Below, one piece after another: positions 17,576 through 25,749 of a stretch of 64,000 nucleotides of DNA. The position numbers were made by a program, and so were the translations under genes. Below the pieces are notes generated by a model. That model had not been told where the DNA came from. It ran no database searches and saw only the letters and a program-made list of their open reading frames with translations. The DNA is from a virus, in the IMG/VR virus record IMGVR_UViG_3300031576_000024, positions 18,992 to 82,991 of that record, one strand, 5' to 3'. Every line of letters starts with the position of its first letter. The stretch's first letter is position 1.

Positions 17576-18480
17576 TGAAGATACTACTTGCTAAACATCT
17601 ATGGGACTACGAAGGTACGCCTATCGCTACCTACGCTACATCCCTGTCCAGAGCTTTCACACAGGCTGGACACGAAGTCACAGAGATAGATAAGCAGATC
17701 ATCCTAGATGATAGCGTTTACAGGGCACACGATCTTCTGTTCGATATTGACTGCGGTAAGGATATGAAGGGGGATCAGAAGTTTCACCTTTGCCATCCTA
17801 AGATCCAGTCCCTAATTAAGACTGTCTTCTTTGCAATAGACTCGCACGGAAATGCTGATATGCACCAACGACTGTCACGCTCCGCAGACTATGTATTCTT
17901 TGCTATATGGGATAAGCGCGACCTGTTCGCCGACCATCCTTCAGCTACTTGGACTCCAAGTTTCACGGATCTTGCTTACTTCGACGGTGAAACGTTTACC
18001 TCGGAGAAGACAAAGGACTTCTGCTTCCTAGGCTCCCTTGGCGGGCTTGATAGAGCAGATCCTATGGTGAAAGCGTGCAAAGACAATAACTGGACTTTCG
18101 ACGTGGATGAAGTAGGCCGTAAGGGAAAGCACACATGGCCCAGGACCGCTGAGCGCATGGGTGCTTGCAGGTTCGGGTTCAACCACGGACAGAAGCACGA
18201 CGGACCTAACCTGCGTACTATAGAGACGATGGCTATGAAGTTGCCGCTTATCTGCGACCAAGACACGCGAGACGGCAAAGGTTTCCTCTTCGAGCCTTGG
18301 CAGCACTACATTCCCTACAAGGCGTATTCGTATGAGGGACTGCTGGAGCGCATGCAGTGGTGCATGACAAACCCCGATAAGGCTGCTAAGATTGCCAAGC
18401 AAGCATATGATGAAGTGTGCCTAAACCACCTGGCCTCGCACCGCGTACAGACTATACTGGAGGTAGTATGCAAATCCTGA
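17575..18480 (+). CDS. GT-B glycosyltransferase, CgeB-like
   Basis: 301 aa. MKILLAKHLWDYEGTPIATY starts an N-terminal Rossmann half; the C-terminal half has GPNLRTIETMAMKLPLICD and DQDTRDG with FEPWQHYIPY, matching the CgeB-type or GT4 sugar-nucleotide site. Substrate unknown. Stop overlaps the next gene. Confidence 0.75.
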   Translation: MKILLAKHLWDYEGTPIATYATSLSRAFTQAGHEVTEIDKQIILDDSVYRAHDLLFDIDCGKDMKGDQKFHLCHPKIQSLIKTVFFAIDSHGNADMHQRLSRSADYVFFAIWDKRDLFADHPSATWTPSFTDLAYFDGETFTSEKTKDFCFLGSLGGLDRADPMVKACKDNNWTFDVDEVGRKGKHTWPRTAERMGACRFGFNHGQKHDGPNLRTIETMAMKLPLICDQDTRDGKGFLFEPWQHYIPYKAYSYEGLLERMQWCMTNPDKAAKIAKQAYDEVCLNHLASHRVQTILEVVCKS

Positions 18481-19220
18481 TGTTCACACCTGCCCACAAG
18501 GATGAGTTCATAGCCAAGGCCAAGACCATGAAGAAGCGTTACCCTGAAGTAACTATTGTCTATGATCTAGAAGACGGTGTGCCCGCGACAGAGAAGAAGC
18601 GGGCCTTTGAGAACGTGAAGAAGCACGCCCGTACAAAGGATTGGGTTCGCATTGACGACAACATGACATATGAGTTATACGACCTACCTACCGTACAAGC
18701 CATAGTCATTCCTAAAGTCACGCCTTACGTACTTGACCGTTACGTCGATATGGACGGTCGAAACAGCTTTGGCTGTGATAGAGTAATCGCTCTCATTGAA
18801 ACTGCTGCTGGCGTTGACGCTGCTAGTTACATTGCCGAGAAGGCTGGCGGTGTCATATTTGGGCAATATGATTTCATATTATCAATGAATTCCGAACTAC
18901 ACACTGACTACGCTAGATCACGGATCTTGAATGCATGCAAGGCTGCTGGCATTCCTGTGTATGACAGCCCTGACTACTCCCTGGACTTAAACACGATCAT
19001 GCATAACGCTAGGCAGGCGTACTGCCTAGGCTTTGACGGCATGGCAGTTCTACATCCTGACCATATCAAGATCGTGAAGGAAAACTTTAGAGCGCCTTAC
19101 AACCAGAGAGTATGGGCGAAGGGTATCTTGAAGAACGCTGGAGACGGACTGACTGTCTTCCAGAACACAATCATCGGCCCGCCCATAGTTAAGCGTGCCA
19201 AGCAAATACTACAGAAATGA
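18468..19220 (+). CDS. HpcH/HpaI aldolase / CitE-like lyase
   Basis: 250 aa from ATG 18468 (GGAGG four bases upstream). MFTPAHKDEFIAKA, VYDLEDGVPATEKK, VIPKVTPY, ALIETAAGV and GQYDF follow the TIM-barrel CitE/HpcH pattern, including the acidic metal ligands (DLEDG and IET). Family members cleave or form C-C bonds in acyl-CoA or 2-oxo acids. Rare in phage genomes; here inside a glycosyltransferase island next to a sugar dehydrogenase, so it may make or trim an unusual sugar or acyl group. Confidence 0.82.
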   Translation: MQILMFTPAHKDEFIAKAKTMKKRYPEVTIVYDLEDGVPATEKKRAFENVKKHARTKDWVRIDDNMTYELYDLPTVQAIVIPKVTPYVLDRYVDMDGRNSFGCDRVIALIETAAGVDAASYIAEKAGGVIFGQYDFILSMNSELHTDYARSRILNACKAAGIPVYDSPDYSLDLNTIMHNARQAYCLGFDGMAVLHPDHIKIVKENFRAPYNQRVWAKGILKNAGDGLTVFQNTIIGPPIVKRAKQILQK

Positions 19221-19270
19221 GAGTGGTTGCTATCCTCATAGCAGTTATCTTGGTTCTCACTATTCCGTGA
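19217..19270 (+). CDS. 17-aa hydrophobic micropeptide
   Basis: Read by hand: MRVVAILIAVILVLTIP followed by TGA. The ATG overlaps the CitE-like stop (ATGA). The peptide is one continuous membrane-spanning segment. It could be a real membrane micropeptide or only a coupling ORF leading to the dehydrogenase gene 10 bases on. Confidence 0.45.
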   Translation: MRVVAILIAVILVLTIP

Positions 19271-19280
19271 AAGGGCATTC

Positions 19281-20123
19281 ATGTATAATGTAGGCATCAT
19301 AGGATTAGGCTTCGTAGGTGGTGCAACGTCACGCGCGTTCGCACAATACGCAAACGTTAGGGTTTACGACAAGTACAAGAACATCGGCACTATCAAAGAG
19401 GTAGCTGAGCAGGCTGTTGTGTTCGTATGCGTGCCTACGCCCATGCGCGCGGACGGCTCCTGTGACACCTCAATCGTTGAGAGCGTTGTAGCCGACCTTA
19501 GTACGTTCCCTAACGCTGATAGAGAAGTGGTAATCAAGTCTACCTGCCCGCCTGCATTCTTCTCTAAGCTACAGGCTACATATCCGCTTGCCGGGACTAT
19601 CATCTTTAACCCTGAGTTCCTAACAGAACGCACAGCGGACCTAGACTTCATTCAGAGTACGCGGTTCATCTTTGGAGTCGAGCTACCTAATGCTGCTGCA
19701 AAGTTTATCGTATTGAAGCTACATGAGGAGCGGTTCCCTGGCACACGTCTTGCAGTGATGCATTGGGAAGAAGCCGCTATGGTTAAGTACGGCTGCAACG
19801 TGTTCTTCACAGTCAAGCTAAGCTTCTTCAATGAGTTAGCTCGTGTCTGTGAGAAGCTAAATGGTTTCACGAGTTTTCCCACTGTTATCAATGAAATCCT
19901 ACAGGACGGGCGTATTGGGAGGTCACACTTTCAGGTACCCGGCCACGATGGCGATAAGGGATGGGGTGGAGTCTGCTTCCCTAAAGATAACAGAGCATTC
20001 TCTATATTTGCAAAAGAGTTGTGTGTGAACAGCCATATGGCAGATGCCGCTTGGCAAGTTAACCAAGAGGTACGATCAGATCGTAATTGGGAGAAGGAAA
20101 AGGGCAGAGCAGTAAGTGAATAG
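19281..20123 (+). CDS. short UDP-glucose/GDP-mannose dehydrogenase-like protein
   Basis: 280 aa. GIIGLGFVGGAT is the NAD-binding glycine motif (about 5-16), VVFVCVPTPM, FNPEFLTERTA and GGVCFPKDN follow, the last with the catalytic Cys. Oxidises a UDP/GDP-sugar to the uronate. Family members are about 400-440 aa; the C-terminal sugar-nucleotide-binding domain appears missing or reduced, so dimer or substrate mode may differ. Confidence 0.85.
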   Translation: MYNVGIIGLGFVGGATSRAFAQYANVRVYDKYKNIGTIKEVAEQAVVFVCVPTPMRADGSCDTSIVESVVADLSTFPNADREVVIKSTCPPAFFSKLQATYPLAGTIIFNPEFLTERTADLDFIQSTRFIFGVELPNAAAKFIVLKLHEERFPGTRLAVMHWEEAAMVKYGCNVFFTVKLSFFNELARVCEKLNGFTSFPTVINEILQDGRIGRSHFQVPGHDGDKGWGGVCFPKDNRAFSIFAKELCVNSHMADAAWQVNQEVRSDRNWEKEKGRAVSE

Positions 20124-20313
20124 TAAATACAAATGCTACAGATGTCGAAAGTACATTAAGCCTAAGCGTGTTCCACATGCTGTGACGTGCTTTGACAAGA
20201 ATCTTCCTAGATTTATACCACAAAAAGGCAGAACATACTGTGAGAAATGCTGGCCTGTAATACTTAGAATTTGGAAACAAAATGAACAACGTAACACCCG
20301 TAGTATTAGTTAA
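20116..20313 (+). CDS. small zinc-ribbon protein
   Basis: 65 aa from GTG 20116, overlapping the dehydrogenase end by 8 bases. CYRCRKY and CEKCW form a C-x2-C ... C-x2-C ribbon. Function unknown. Confidence 0.65.
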   Translation: MNSKYKCYRCRKYIKPKRVPHAVTCFDKNLPRFIPQKGRTYCEKCWPVILRIWKQNEQRNTRSIS

Positions 20314-21013
20314 GAACGATGCCTTCTGGCTCCCATATGCGTTAGAGTCTATCTCCGGTCACTTTGAACATATGGTCATCTACGATGTGGGAAGTACTGA
20401 CAATACAAGAGATGTTATAGATTGGTTTGTTTCCAAAGAATTATACACCCACTTCATAGTAAGAAAGCTTCCGCACTGTCCGCCTGAAGTACAGCTCTGT
20501 TTCCGCAACTCAATGATTGCTGAAGCCGGAACAGGAACATATCTCATCCTTGACGGCGATGAAGTCTACAACAGAGAAGACCTAGAGAAGATTGACAAAA
20601 TCGGCGATATCTTACTAGAACATCATGGTGAAAACAGTCGTGTGCGCTACACAACGTTCCGTCGGGTAGAAGTGAGTCCCGACCTGTTGCAGCGCTATTC
20701 GGAAGAAAGAACCCATCACAGGCTATATCATCGGTCAGCGATATGGAACGGAACGCACCCGGGGGAAGTACCCTTCTTTGAGCAGAACAGTAAGTCCGAA
20801 TTGGACTTTACTTCAGATATGCGAGTTCTGCATTTGCACAATACGGTACGCTCGCCCAAAGAGGACGAAGCGTTAAGTCGTATTAAACGAAAAAGCCAGC
20901 GCTCCTATCACCCAGGAACACTGGCTAAGTTTAACGTATTAGAGGAATTTCCTTTGCTTAAGCAAAGGTTGCCTTTTCCCGTATGCCCGGCCCTGGAGGC
21001 GTTATGGGGATAG
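20282..21013 (+). CDS. GT2-like glycosyltransferase
   Basis: 243 aa. MVIYDVGSTDNTRDVID and YLILDGDEVYNREDL give the nucleotide-sugar Asp and DXD motifs of a short GT-A enzyme; HLHNTVRSPKEDEA follows. Starts in a 32-base overlap with the zinc-ribbon gene. Completes the sugar island. Confidence 0.78.
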   Translation: MNNVTPVVLVKNDAFWLPYALESISGHFEHMVIYDVGSTDNTRDVIDWFVSKELYTHFIVRKLPHCPPEVQLCFRNSMIAEAGTGTYLILDGDEVYNREDLEKIDKIGDILLEHHGENSRVRYTTFRRVEVSPDLLQRYSEERTHHRLYHRSAIWNGTHPGEVPFFEQNSKSELDFTSDMRVLHLHNTVRSPKEDEALSRIKRKSQRSYHPGTLAKFNVLEEFPLLKQRLPFPVCPALEALWG

Positions 21014-21168
21014 CGAAATGTGTATGTGGTAGGAACACTGACTTCGGAATACTCTGCGTATTCTGTAGTCGGGATAAGCTCCTAGACCGCTCTTACGATG
21101 ACGAAGAGGCTACGCCTACTGAGAAGGATACTCCTGAGCTTTCTGAAGAAGAGGAAGAGAATCCTTAA
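21004..21168 (+). CDS. small zinc-binding acidic protein
   Basis: 54 aa from ATG 21004, with GGAGG just upstream. CVCGRNTDFGILCVFC is a compact Cys cluster; the tail is strongly acidic (EEEEE). Overlaps the glycosyltransferase stop. Last gene before convergent late transcription; the 65-base gap to 21234 holds no clear terminator hairpin. Confidence 0.65.
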   Translation: MGIAKCVCGRNTDFGILCVFCSRDKLLDRSYDDEEATPTEKDTPELSEEEEENP

Positions 21169-21233
21169 ACTTACCTAAGCCTGTATTGCAATCTGCACAA
21201 AGTAACGTACTTTATTGTACTCAGGAGTTGCCA

Positions 21234-21509
21234 TTATGCCGCCTTGCACTTTCTAGTTCGCGCTTCCAAAAGATCAGGATGAACGCTCAAAGTAAACTGT
21301 CTTACTTCAGCCCAGAACATCTTAGCAGCAGGTGACTTTGACGAGTTAAGTCTCTCACCGGCTACTTGATGCAGTGCCCCGGCTTCAGTGTAAACTTCTA
21401 GCGCGTCTATACATGTCCACTTTTCCATGTACGACGGTAGCGGTTTGTTTGGGTCAGCAGGTGCCATCAAAACTAGTGACAGTAAGAATATAACTGCTAG
21501 TCGCTTCAT
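21234..21509 (-). CDS. secreted or membrane-anchored small protein
   Basis: 91 aa. MKRLAVIFLLSLVLMAPA is a typical signal peptide or N-terminal anchor; two later Cys (WTCIDAL, RKCKAA) may form a disulphide. No lipobox, so not an obvious outer spanin. As the last gene of the late operon, a lysis-related or periplasmic role is possible but unproven. Confidence 0.6.
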   Translation of the reverse strand: MKRLAVIFLLSLVLMAPADPNKPLPSYMEKWTCIDALEVYTEAGALHQVAGERLNSSKSPAAKMFWAEVRQFTLSVHPDLLEARTRKCKAA

Positions 21510-24500
21510 TAGAACAGCCCCGAAGATCCGAACCCTTCTGAGCCTAGGTCAAAGTCAAAATCCATATCGAATCCTATTGCGTCTCCGCTTTGGTGCTTGC
21601 TAAATTGACGTGCAATGATTTCTCTGCGCAGTTCTTCAACGCGCTGATCGCTAAACTCGCCACGGTGCTTAATAGCAAACGCGGTAGCTTCCTTTAGACG
21701 AGCCTTTAGCTCTTCCTCACTGAACCTCTTGTACTGAGGGTTCCTACGAAGTTGAGGAATTAAGTCTTCAATGCTGGCAGAGAACTTTGCCTGTGCTTTG
21801 CGCGGATCATCGTACTGTTGTGAGTAGGTGATGAAATAGTCCTGCATTAGACTCGCAAAGCTTTCCTCGTCACCGTTGATAGCAGCGTTCGTCATCTTAC
21901 GCTTTATTGACGAGCGGAACGTCTTTAGGTTATCGTCACGCATCTTGTCATTGAAAGCCTTTGTTCCAGGGTCAGCCTTCCAAGACTTACCAAGGCCGGC
22001 TACGCTAGTAAGAAGCACATCGTAAATAGGGTTCCCGCGCTCACCTGTCTTTGAGTTAACGCGCATACCAATGTCTTCTTCAAAGCGGCTTGTGTCAATC
22101 TGACTACCTAGAGCAAGACCGGCAGTAGCGCCTGCGGCTATACCAGGGATACCTAGCTTTCTGCCAGCGATAGCTCCTGCGGCACCCGATAGTGTCATAG
22201 TTGAAAGCTGATCCAAACCAAAGGCACCCTTAGTAGGAGAGCCTACTCTAAGCCCGTACTTCTGAATCCACGGAGGGGAGATCATACCGAATGTCTGTAC
22301 CAGAGCCTTACCCATGTAGTCCGACTTACTGTCAGCTACAATCTCCTGACCGTACTCGTCTTCACCCATTATTAGGCGTAGAAGAGGCATCATAACGGAT
22401 AGCGGTTCAACGGGGCTTACCTTCAGCAGTTCCTTTGCCATGTTTGAGCCAGGGTCCATGTGAACATCGTAGGTCTGAGGCAGGATGGCACTATGAGGTA
22501 GGAAGTCTAGAGTCCAGGCTCTTAGTGAGTCTTCACCCTTAGATCCAAAGTAACCCAGTCCTGCACCTGTTATAGCACCGACTGAAGAACCTACAGCGAA
22601 GCCAAGTGGCCCGGCCTTTAAGGCTCCAGCCATACCAACGGCAGCGGCACCTGTGAAAGCACCAGCCGCAACGCCTTGTCCTTCTGAGGTACCAATAACA
22701 GTCGTAGGCTTGTTTGCCCAGAACGGTGCAGATTCTTTAGCTTCGTTAATCTGCTCAGGTGATGTAGGAGCAAGTCCTAGTCCTGACATAACTGATTGAT
22801 GCGTGCCCGCAGCTTGGAACCACATAGCAGAGGCTAGTGGTCTGTCTACCATGTTGTTACGCATGATACGGGTTACTTCAGCAGGGAACGTAGCCCAAGG
22901 AAACGCCCATCTGCGAGCGCCCTGGATAGTCTTACCAACAGTCTTGTACTGAGGGAACTTACGCGATACCTGCATTACTGATTGCTCAATACTCAGGCCG
23001 CGCTTTCTAAACTGCATATACGTTGCCAGCTTAGGCGTCATATCTTCTGCTAGATAAGCAGCGGACATTCTCTTTAGAAGAGGTGTCTTGATTGTCTTCT
23101 CTAGTATCTTGTCTGTACCTTCAATCGCCTTAACGTACATCTTAGCAAGGCCAGCAGTGGCATTGTCAACGTAAGCAAGCTTACCAGCATTGTTCTTTTC
23201 AAGATGCTCATAGAACTTGTGGATAGCTGAGAAACCTTCAGCGTTATCGAATGACTGATCTTCAATCATTTGACGTACACGCGGGTCCATGATCTCATCT
23301 ACAAGGTCTAGCCTAGTTCCAGCGTTTGTAATGATTTCGGTATTAGCACCGGCCTTTCTGACGATTTCCAGTAACGAAGCACGGTCTGACATGATCGACG
23401 TAGCGTTACCCTTCTTAGCGGCAATTTCCTTAGCCACGCCCCATACAAGGCTGTTGGCATTCTTCATGTCCGTAATGACAGAACCCTTGAACGGGTTAAC
23501 TCCAGCCATAGGCATGAAGTACAGAAGGTTACTTACTACGTTCTGGAAGTGCGACGGAAGGTTGAAAACTGTCTTTGCGGGCTTGTGCATCGCCGTTAGC
23601 ATCGAGATAGCATTGGCAGCATTGTGCCCAGCATTCAGAGCACCACCATCAGGGTCGAAAAACTCGTCTATGACGTTCTGGTGAACGTAAGGCATGCGGT
23701 CAATTTCTTCCGCTGTCTTGCTAGTTGACTTGGCTACCATTCTCTTTAGGCGATCAGATACGCCCCTCCCAGGTAGATCATCAAGGCTGACCCATGCGGC
23801 TTTAGCCATACCACTTAGCTTGTCGTAGGACTCAGGGTTGATGGCGATTCTGTTTGTTGAAGAGTCGCCTGCCTTAAGAGCAATGTCACGCATGAACTTA
23901 TAGCCTACGTGCAGTAACTCGTCCTTAACAATGCTTGTTCTGTGTACATCGTTGATGTTAGTGATAAGCTCACCATTGGAAGCAGCGTCGATAACCTCGT
24001 CTAGCGTCTTCTTACGCTCTGTTAGCGTAGGAGAGAAAAGCTTAGGGTAGGTACGAACCTTACCAGTGCCTTCAAGGATCTTGGCTCCACCTGTTACATC
24101 GGCTACGGTACTAAGGTCTGTATTCTTGTAGATAGCCGCAACGTGGGCCTTACCTACGCGCGCTACTGTCTCAGGAGACATGAACCCTGATTCTACGGCT
24201 GCCTCTTGGTGTTGCCAATAGCGGTTACGTGTCCTCTCGAAATAGCGTTGCTTGGTTGGAGATAGCTTAGCAAAGTCAGCAACATCATGCCTATCATTAA
24301 GGAACTTGTAATAGAGAAGATTGTCAGCAGGCTCAAGATCATGGATGAATAGTTCGTCAAGTTTGGCGTTATCCCAAAAGTCATTCATGTTCCTAACATA
24401 TGCCTTGTTAACCTTATTCCCAATGTTGAAATAAGAGTTGGCAAACTTCTTTTGCATCATGTACTGAGCTTGCTGCTTAAGAGATCCACCACCTGATTCT

Positions 24501-25300
24501 ACAAGTTCTGCTAGTTCCTTCATGCGTCCGCGTTTATCTGACTCAAGAAGAATCTCTTGCAGACGCTTACGGCCACCCAACATTTCAAGGCGCTTACGGG
24601 GATCGGTTTCTGTCTTTACTACAGCAGCGAATTCGTCATCGAAATACTTAAGGGTCTGAGACTTGGCACCAAGGGCTACCGCATCTTCGTCCACTACGTT
24701 TAGTAGTTCGTCACCTAGAGCGCTCCAGTCATCTCCGTGCTTCAGAAGACTCTCAGGTAGAATACCTACTTTACGTGCAGCTCCAGCGACCATACCAAGC
24801 TCGGCACCAGGGGCAATCATCGTAGCTAATTTACCTACTTTGGCACTCTTTCTTAAAGCACCCACGAAAGGGAACGCAACTCCGGCTAGAGCTACAGAGG
24901 ACATGATCGGGTGATCCGACCACATTTCTTCGGCCGTCTCAGCCTTCCACGTTAAGCCATCTTGATCCCATTTAACACCCATGATCGCCATTTCATCACC
25001 GAACAGGAAGTTAGCGGTGGAGCGAATAAATGCCGGTTCTTCAGCCGGGTCATTAGGGTCAGGGTTGTTCGCGCGGGTACGTAACGTGAGGGAATTAATA
25101 TCACCCATCGGGTATTCGTCAACTTCCCTATCTTCTTCTTGCTCAATCGGAAAGGGATTCCACCTATCTGCGTCTTCAGCAATAGGGGCAGCAGCGCGCA
25201 TAGCTTGGCTAGTAAATCTACCAGCACCACGCGGAGTCGGTTCAGTTGTTTCTTCAACAACCTCTTCCTCTGTATCTATATCTATAGGACCGAATGACAT
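21509..25300 (-). CDS. very large internal virion / DNA-ejection protein candidate
   Basis: 1263 aa, the largest protein in the window. N-terminus is acidic; the middle is helical; residues about 860-960 hold Gly/Ala-rich segments (GAITGAGLGYFG, AAAVGMAGAL) and again near 1060 (GIAAGATAGLALGSQI) like membrane-inserting glycine zippers. Position after nozzle and two other Ala-rich virion genes parallels T7 gp14-gp15-gp16. I see no clear lytic transglycosylase motif. Call is by size, composition and synteny. Confidence 0.65.
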   Translation of the reverse strand: MSFGPIDIDTEEEVVEETTEPTPRGAGRFTSQAMRAAAPIAEDADRWNPFPIEQEEDREVDEYPMGDINSLTLRTRANNPDPNDPAEEPAFIRSTANFLFGDEMAIMGVKWDQDGLTWKAETAEEMWSDHPIMSSVALAGVAFPFVGALRKSAKVGKLATMIAPGAELGMVAGAARKVGILPESLLKHGDDWSALGDELLNVVDEDAVALGAKSQTLKYFDDEFAAVVKTETDPRKRLEMLGGRKRLQEILLESDKRGRMKELAELVESGGGSLKQQAQYMMQKKFANSYFNIGNKVNKAYVRNMNDFWDNAKLDELFIHDLEPADNLLYYKFLNDRHDVADFAKLSPTKQRYFERTRNRYWQHQEAAVESGFMSPETVARVGKAHVAAIYKNTDLSTVADVTGGAKILEGTGKVRTYPKLFSPTLTERKKTLDEVIDAASNGELITNINDVHRTSIVKDELLHVGYKFMRDIALKAGDSSTNRIAINPESYDKLSGMAKAAWVSLDDLPGRGVSDRLKRMVAKSTSKTAEEIDRMPYVHQNVIDEFFDPDGGALNAGHNAANAISMLTAMHKPAKTVFNLPSHFQNVVSNLLYFMPMAGVNPFKGSVITDMKNANSLVWGVAKEIAAKKGNATSIMSDRASLLEIVRKAGANTEIITNAGTRLDLVDEIMDPRVRQMIEDQSFDNAEGFSAIHKFYEHLEKNNAGKLAYVDNATAGLAKMYVKAIEGTDKILEKTIKTPLLKRMSAAYLAEDMTPKLATYMQFRKRGLSIEQSVMQVSRKFPQYKTVGKTIQGARRWAFPWATFPAEVTRIMRNNMVDRPLASAMWFQAAGTHQSVMSGLGLAPTSPEQINEAKESAPFWANKPTTVIGTSEGQGVAAGAFTGAAAVGMAGALKAGPLGFAVGSSVGAITGAGLGYFGSKGEDSLRAWTLDFLPHSAILPQTYDVHMDPGSNMAKELLKVSPVEPLSVMMPLLRLIMGEDEYGQEIVADSKSDYMGKALVQTFGMISPPWIQKYGLRVGSPTKGAFGLDQLSTMTLSGAAGAIAGRKLGIPGIAAGATAGLALGSQIDTSRFEEDIGMRVNSKTGERGNPIYDVLLTSVAGLGKSWKADPGTKAFNDKMRDDNLKTFRSSIKRKMTNAAINGDEESFASLMQDYFITYSQQYDDPRKAQAKFSASIEDLIPQLRRNPQYKRFSEEELKARLKEATAFAIKHRGEFSDQRVEELRREIIARQFSKHQSGDAIGFDMDFDFDLGSEGFGSSGLF

Positions 25301-25749
25301 GCTAGATACTCAGCGGCATTTTGTACTATATCGAGATTATCTTGCAACATGCCGATTCCTGTATTACATTTTCTACAAAGTAAGCCGCGAACTTTTCCAG
25401 TTTCATGACAGTGATCTATGCATATTGTTTTCATTTCTGTTTTACAAATTTTGCAACTACCATGTTGACTCTCTAACATTTGAGCATATTCATCTTTTGT
25501 AATTTGATACTTGCTCTTTCTACGAATACCTTGTCTACTTACTCTATGAGTCCGCTCCCATTCTTGTCCGTACTCTGGATTCTTTGACTTCCAGTCACTA
25601 TTTCTGGCTGCGTGTTGAGTTCTATTATTAGCGTAATATGAATTACGAGCTAACCTTCTGCATTGCTTGCAGACTCTAAATCCATCACGAGGAGTTACGT
25701 AAGTATTTTCTTCCGTAAACTCATGGTTTCGTTTACAATGAGTTATCAT
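25282..25749 (-). CDS. endonuclease VII-like HNH nuclease
   Basis: 155 aa. CKRNHEF and CKQCRRLARNSYY at the N-terminus, then YQITKDEYAQML, CKICKTEMKTICIDHCHETG, KVRGLLCRKCNTGIGML and NAAEYLACH. Full-length relative of the gene at 6431 and of the remnant at 46329. Overlaps the 1263-aa gene start by 19 bases and abuts the 673-aa gene stop, so it sits between two virion genes as a mobile endonuclease. Confidence 0.85.
   Translation of the reverse strand: MITHCKRNHEFTEENTYVTPRDGFRVCKQCRRLARNSYYANNRTQHAARNSDWKSKNPEYGQEWERTHRVSRQGIRRKSKYQITKDEYAQMLESQHGSCKICKTEMKTICIDHCHETGKVRGLLCRKCNTGIGMLQDNLDIVQNAAEYLACHSVL

Noticed and set aside
21169-21233. Bidirectional terminator between convergent operons
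   Set aside because: Only a tiny GTAC stem is visible; insufficient for a call.
21234-21509. Outer spanin
   Set aside because: Has an export signal but no lipobox Cys at the expected position.
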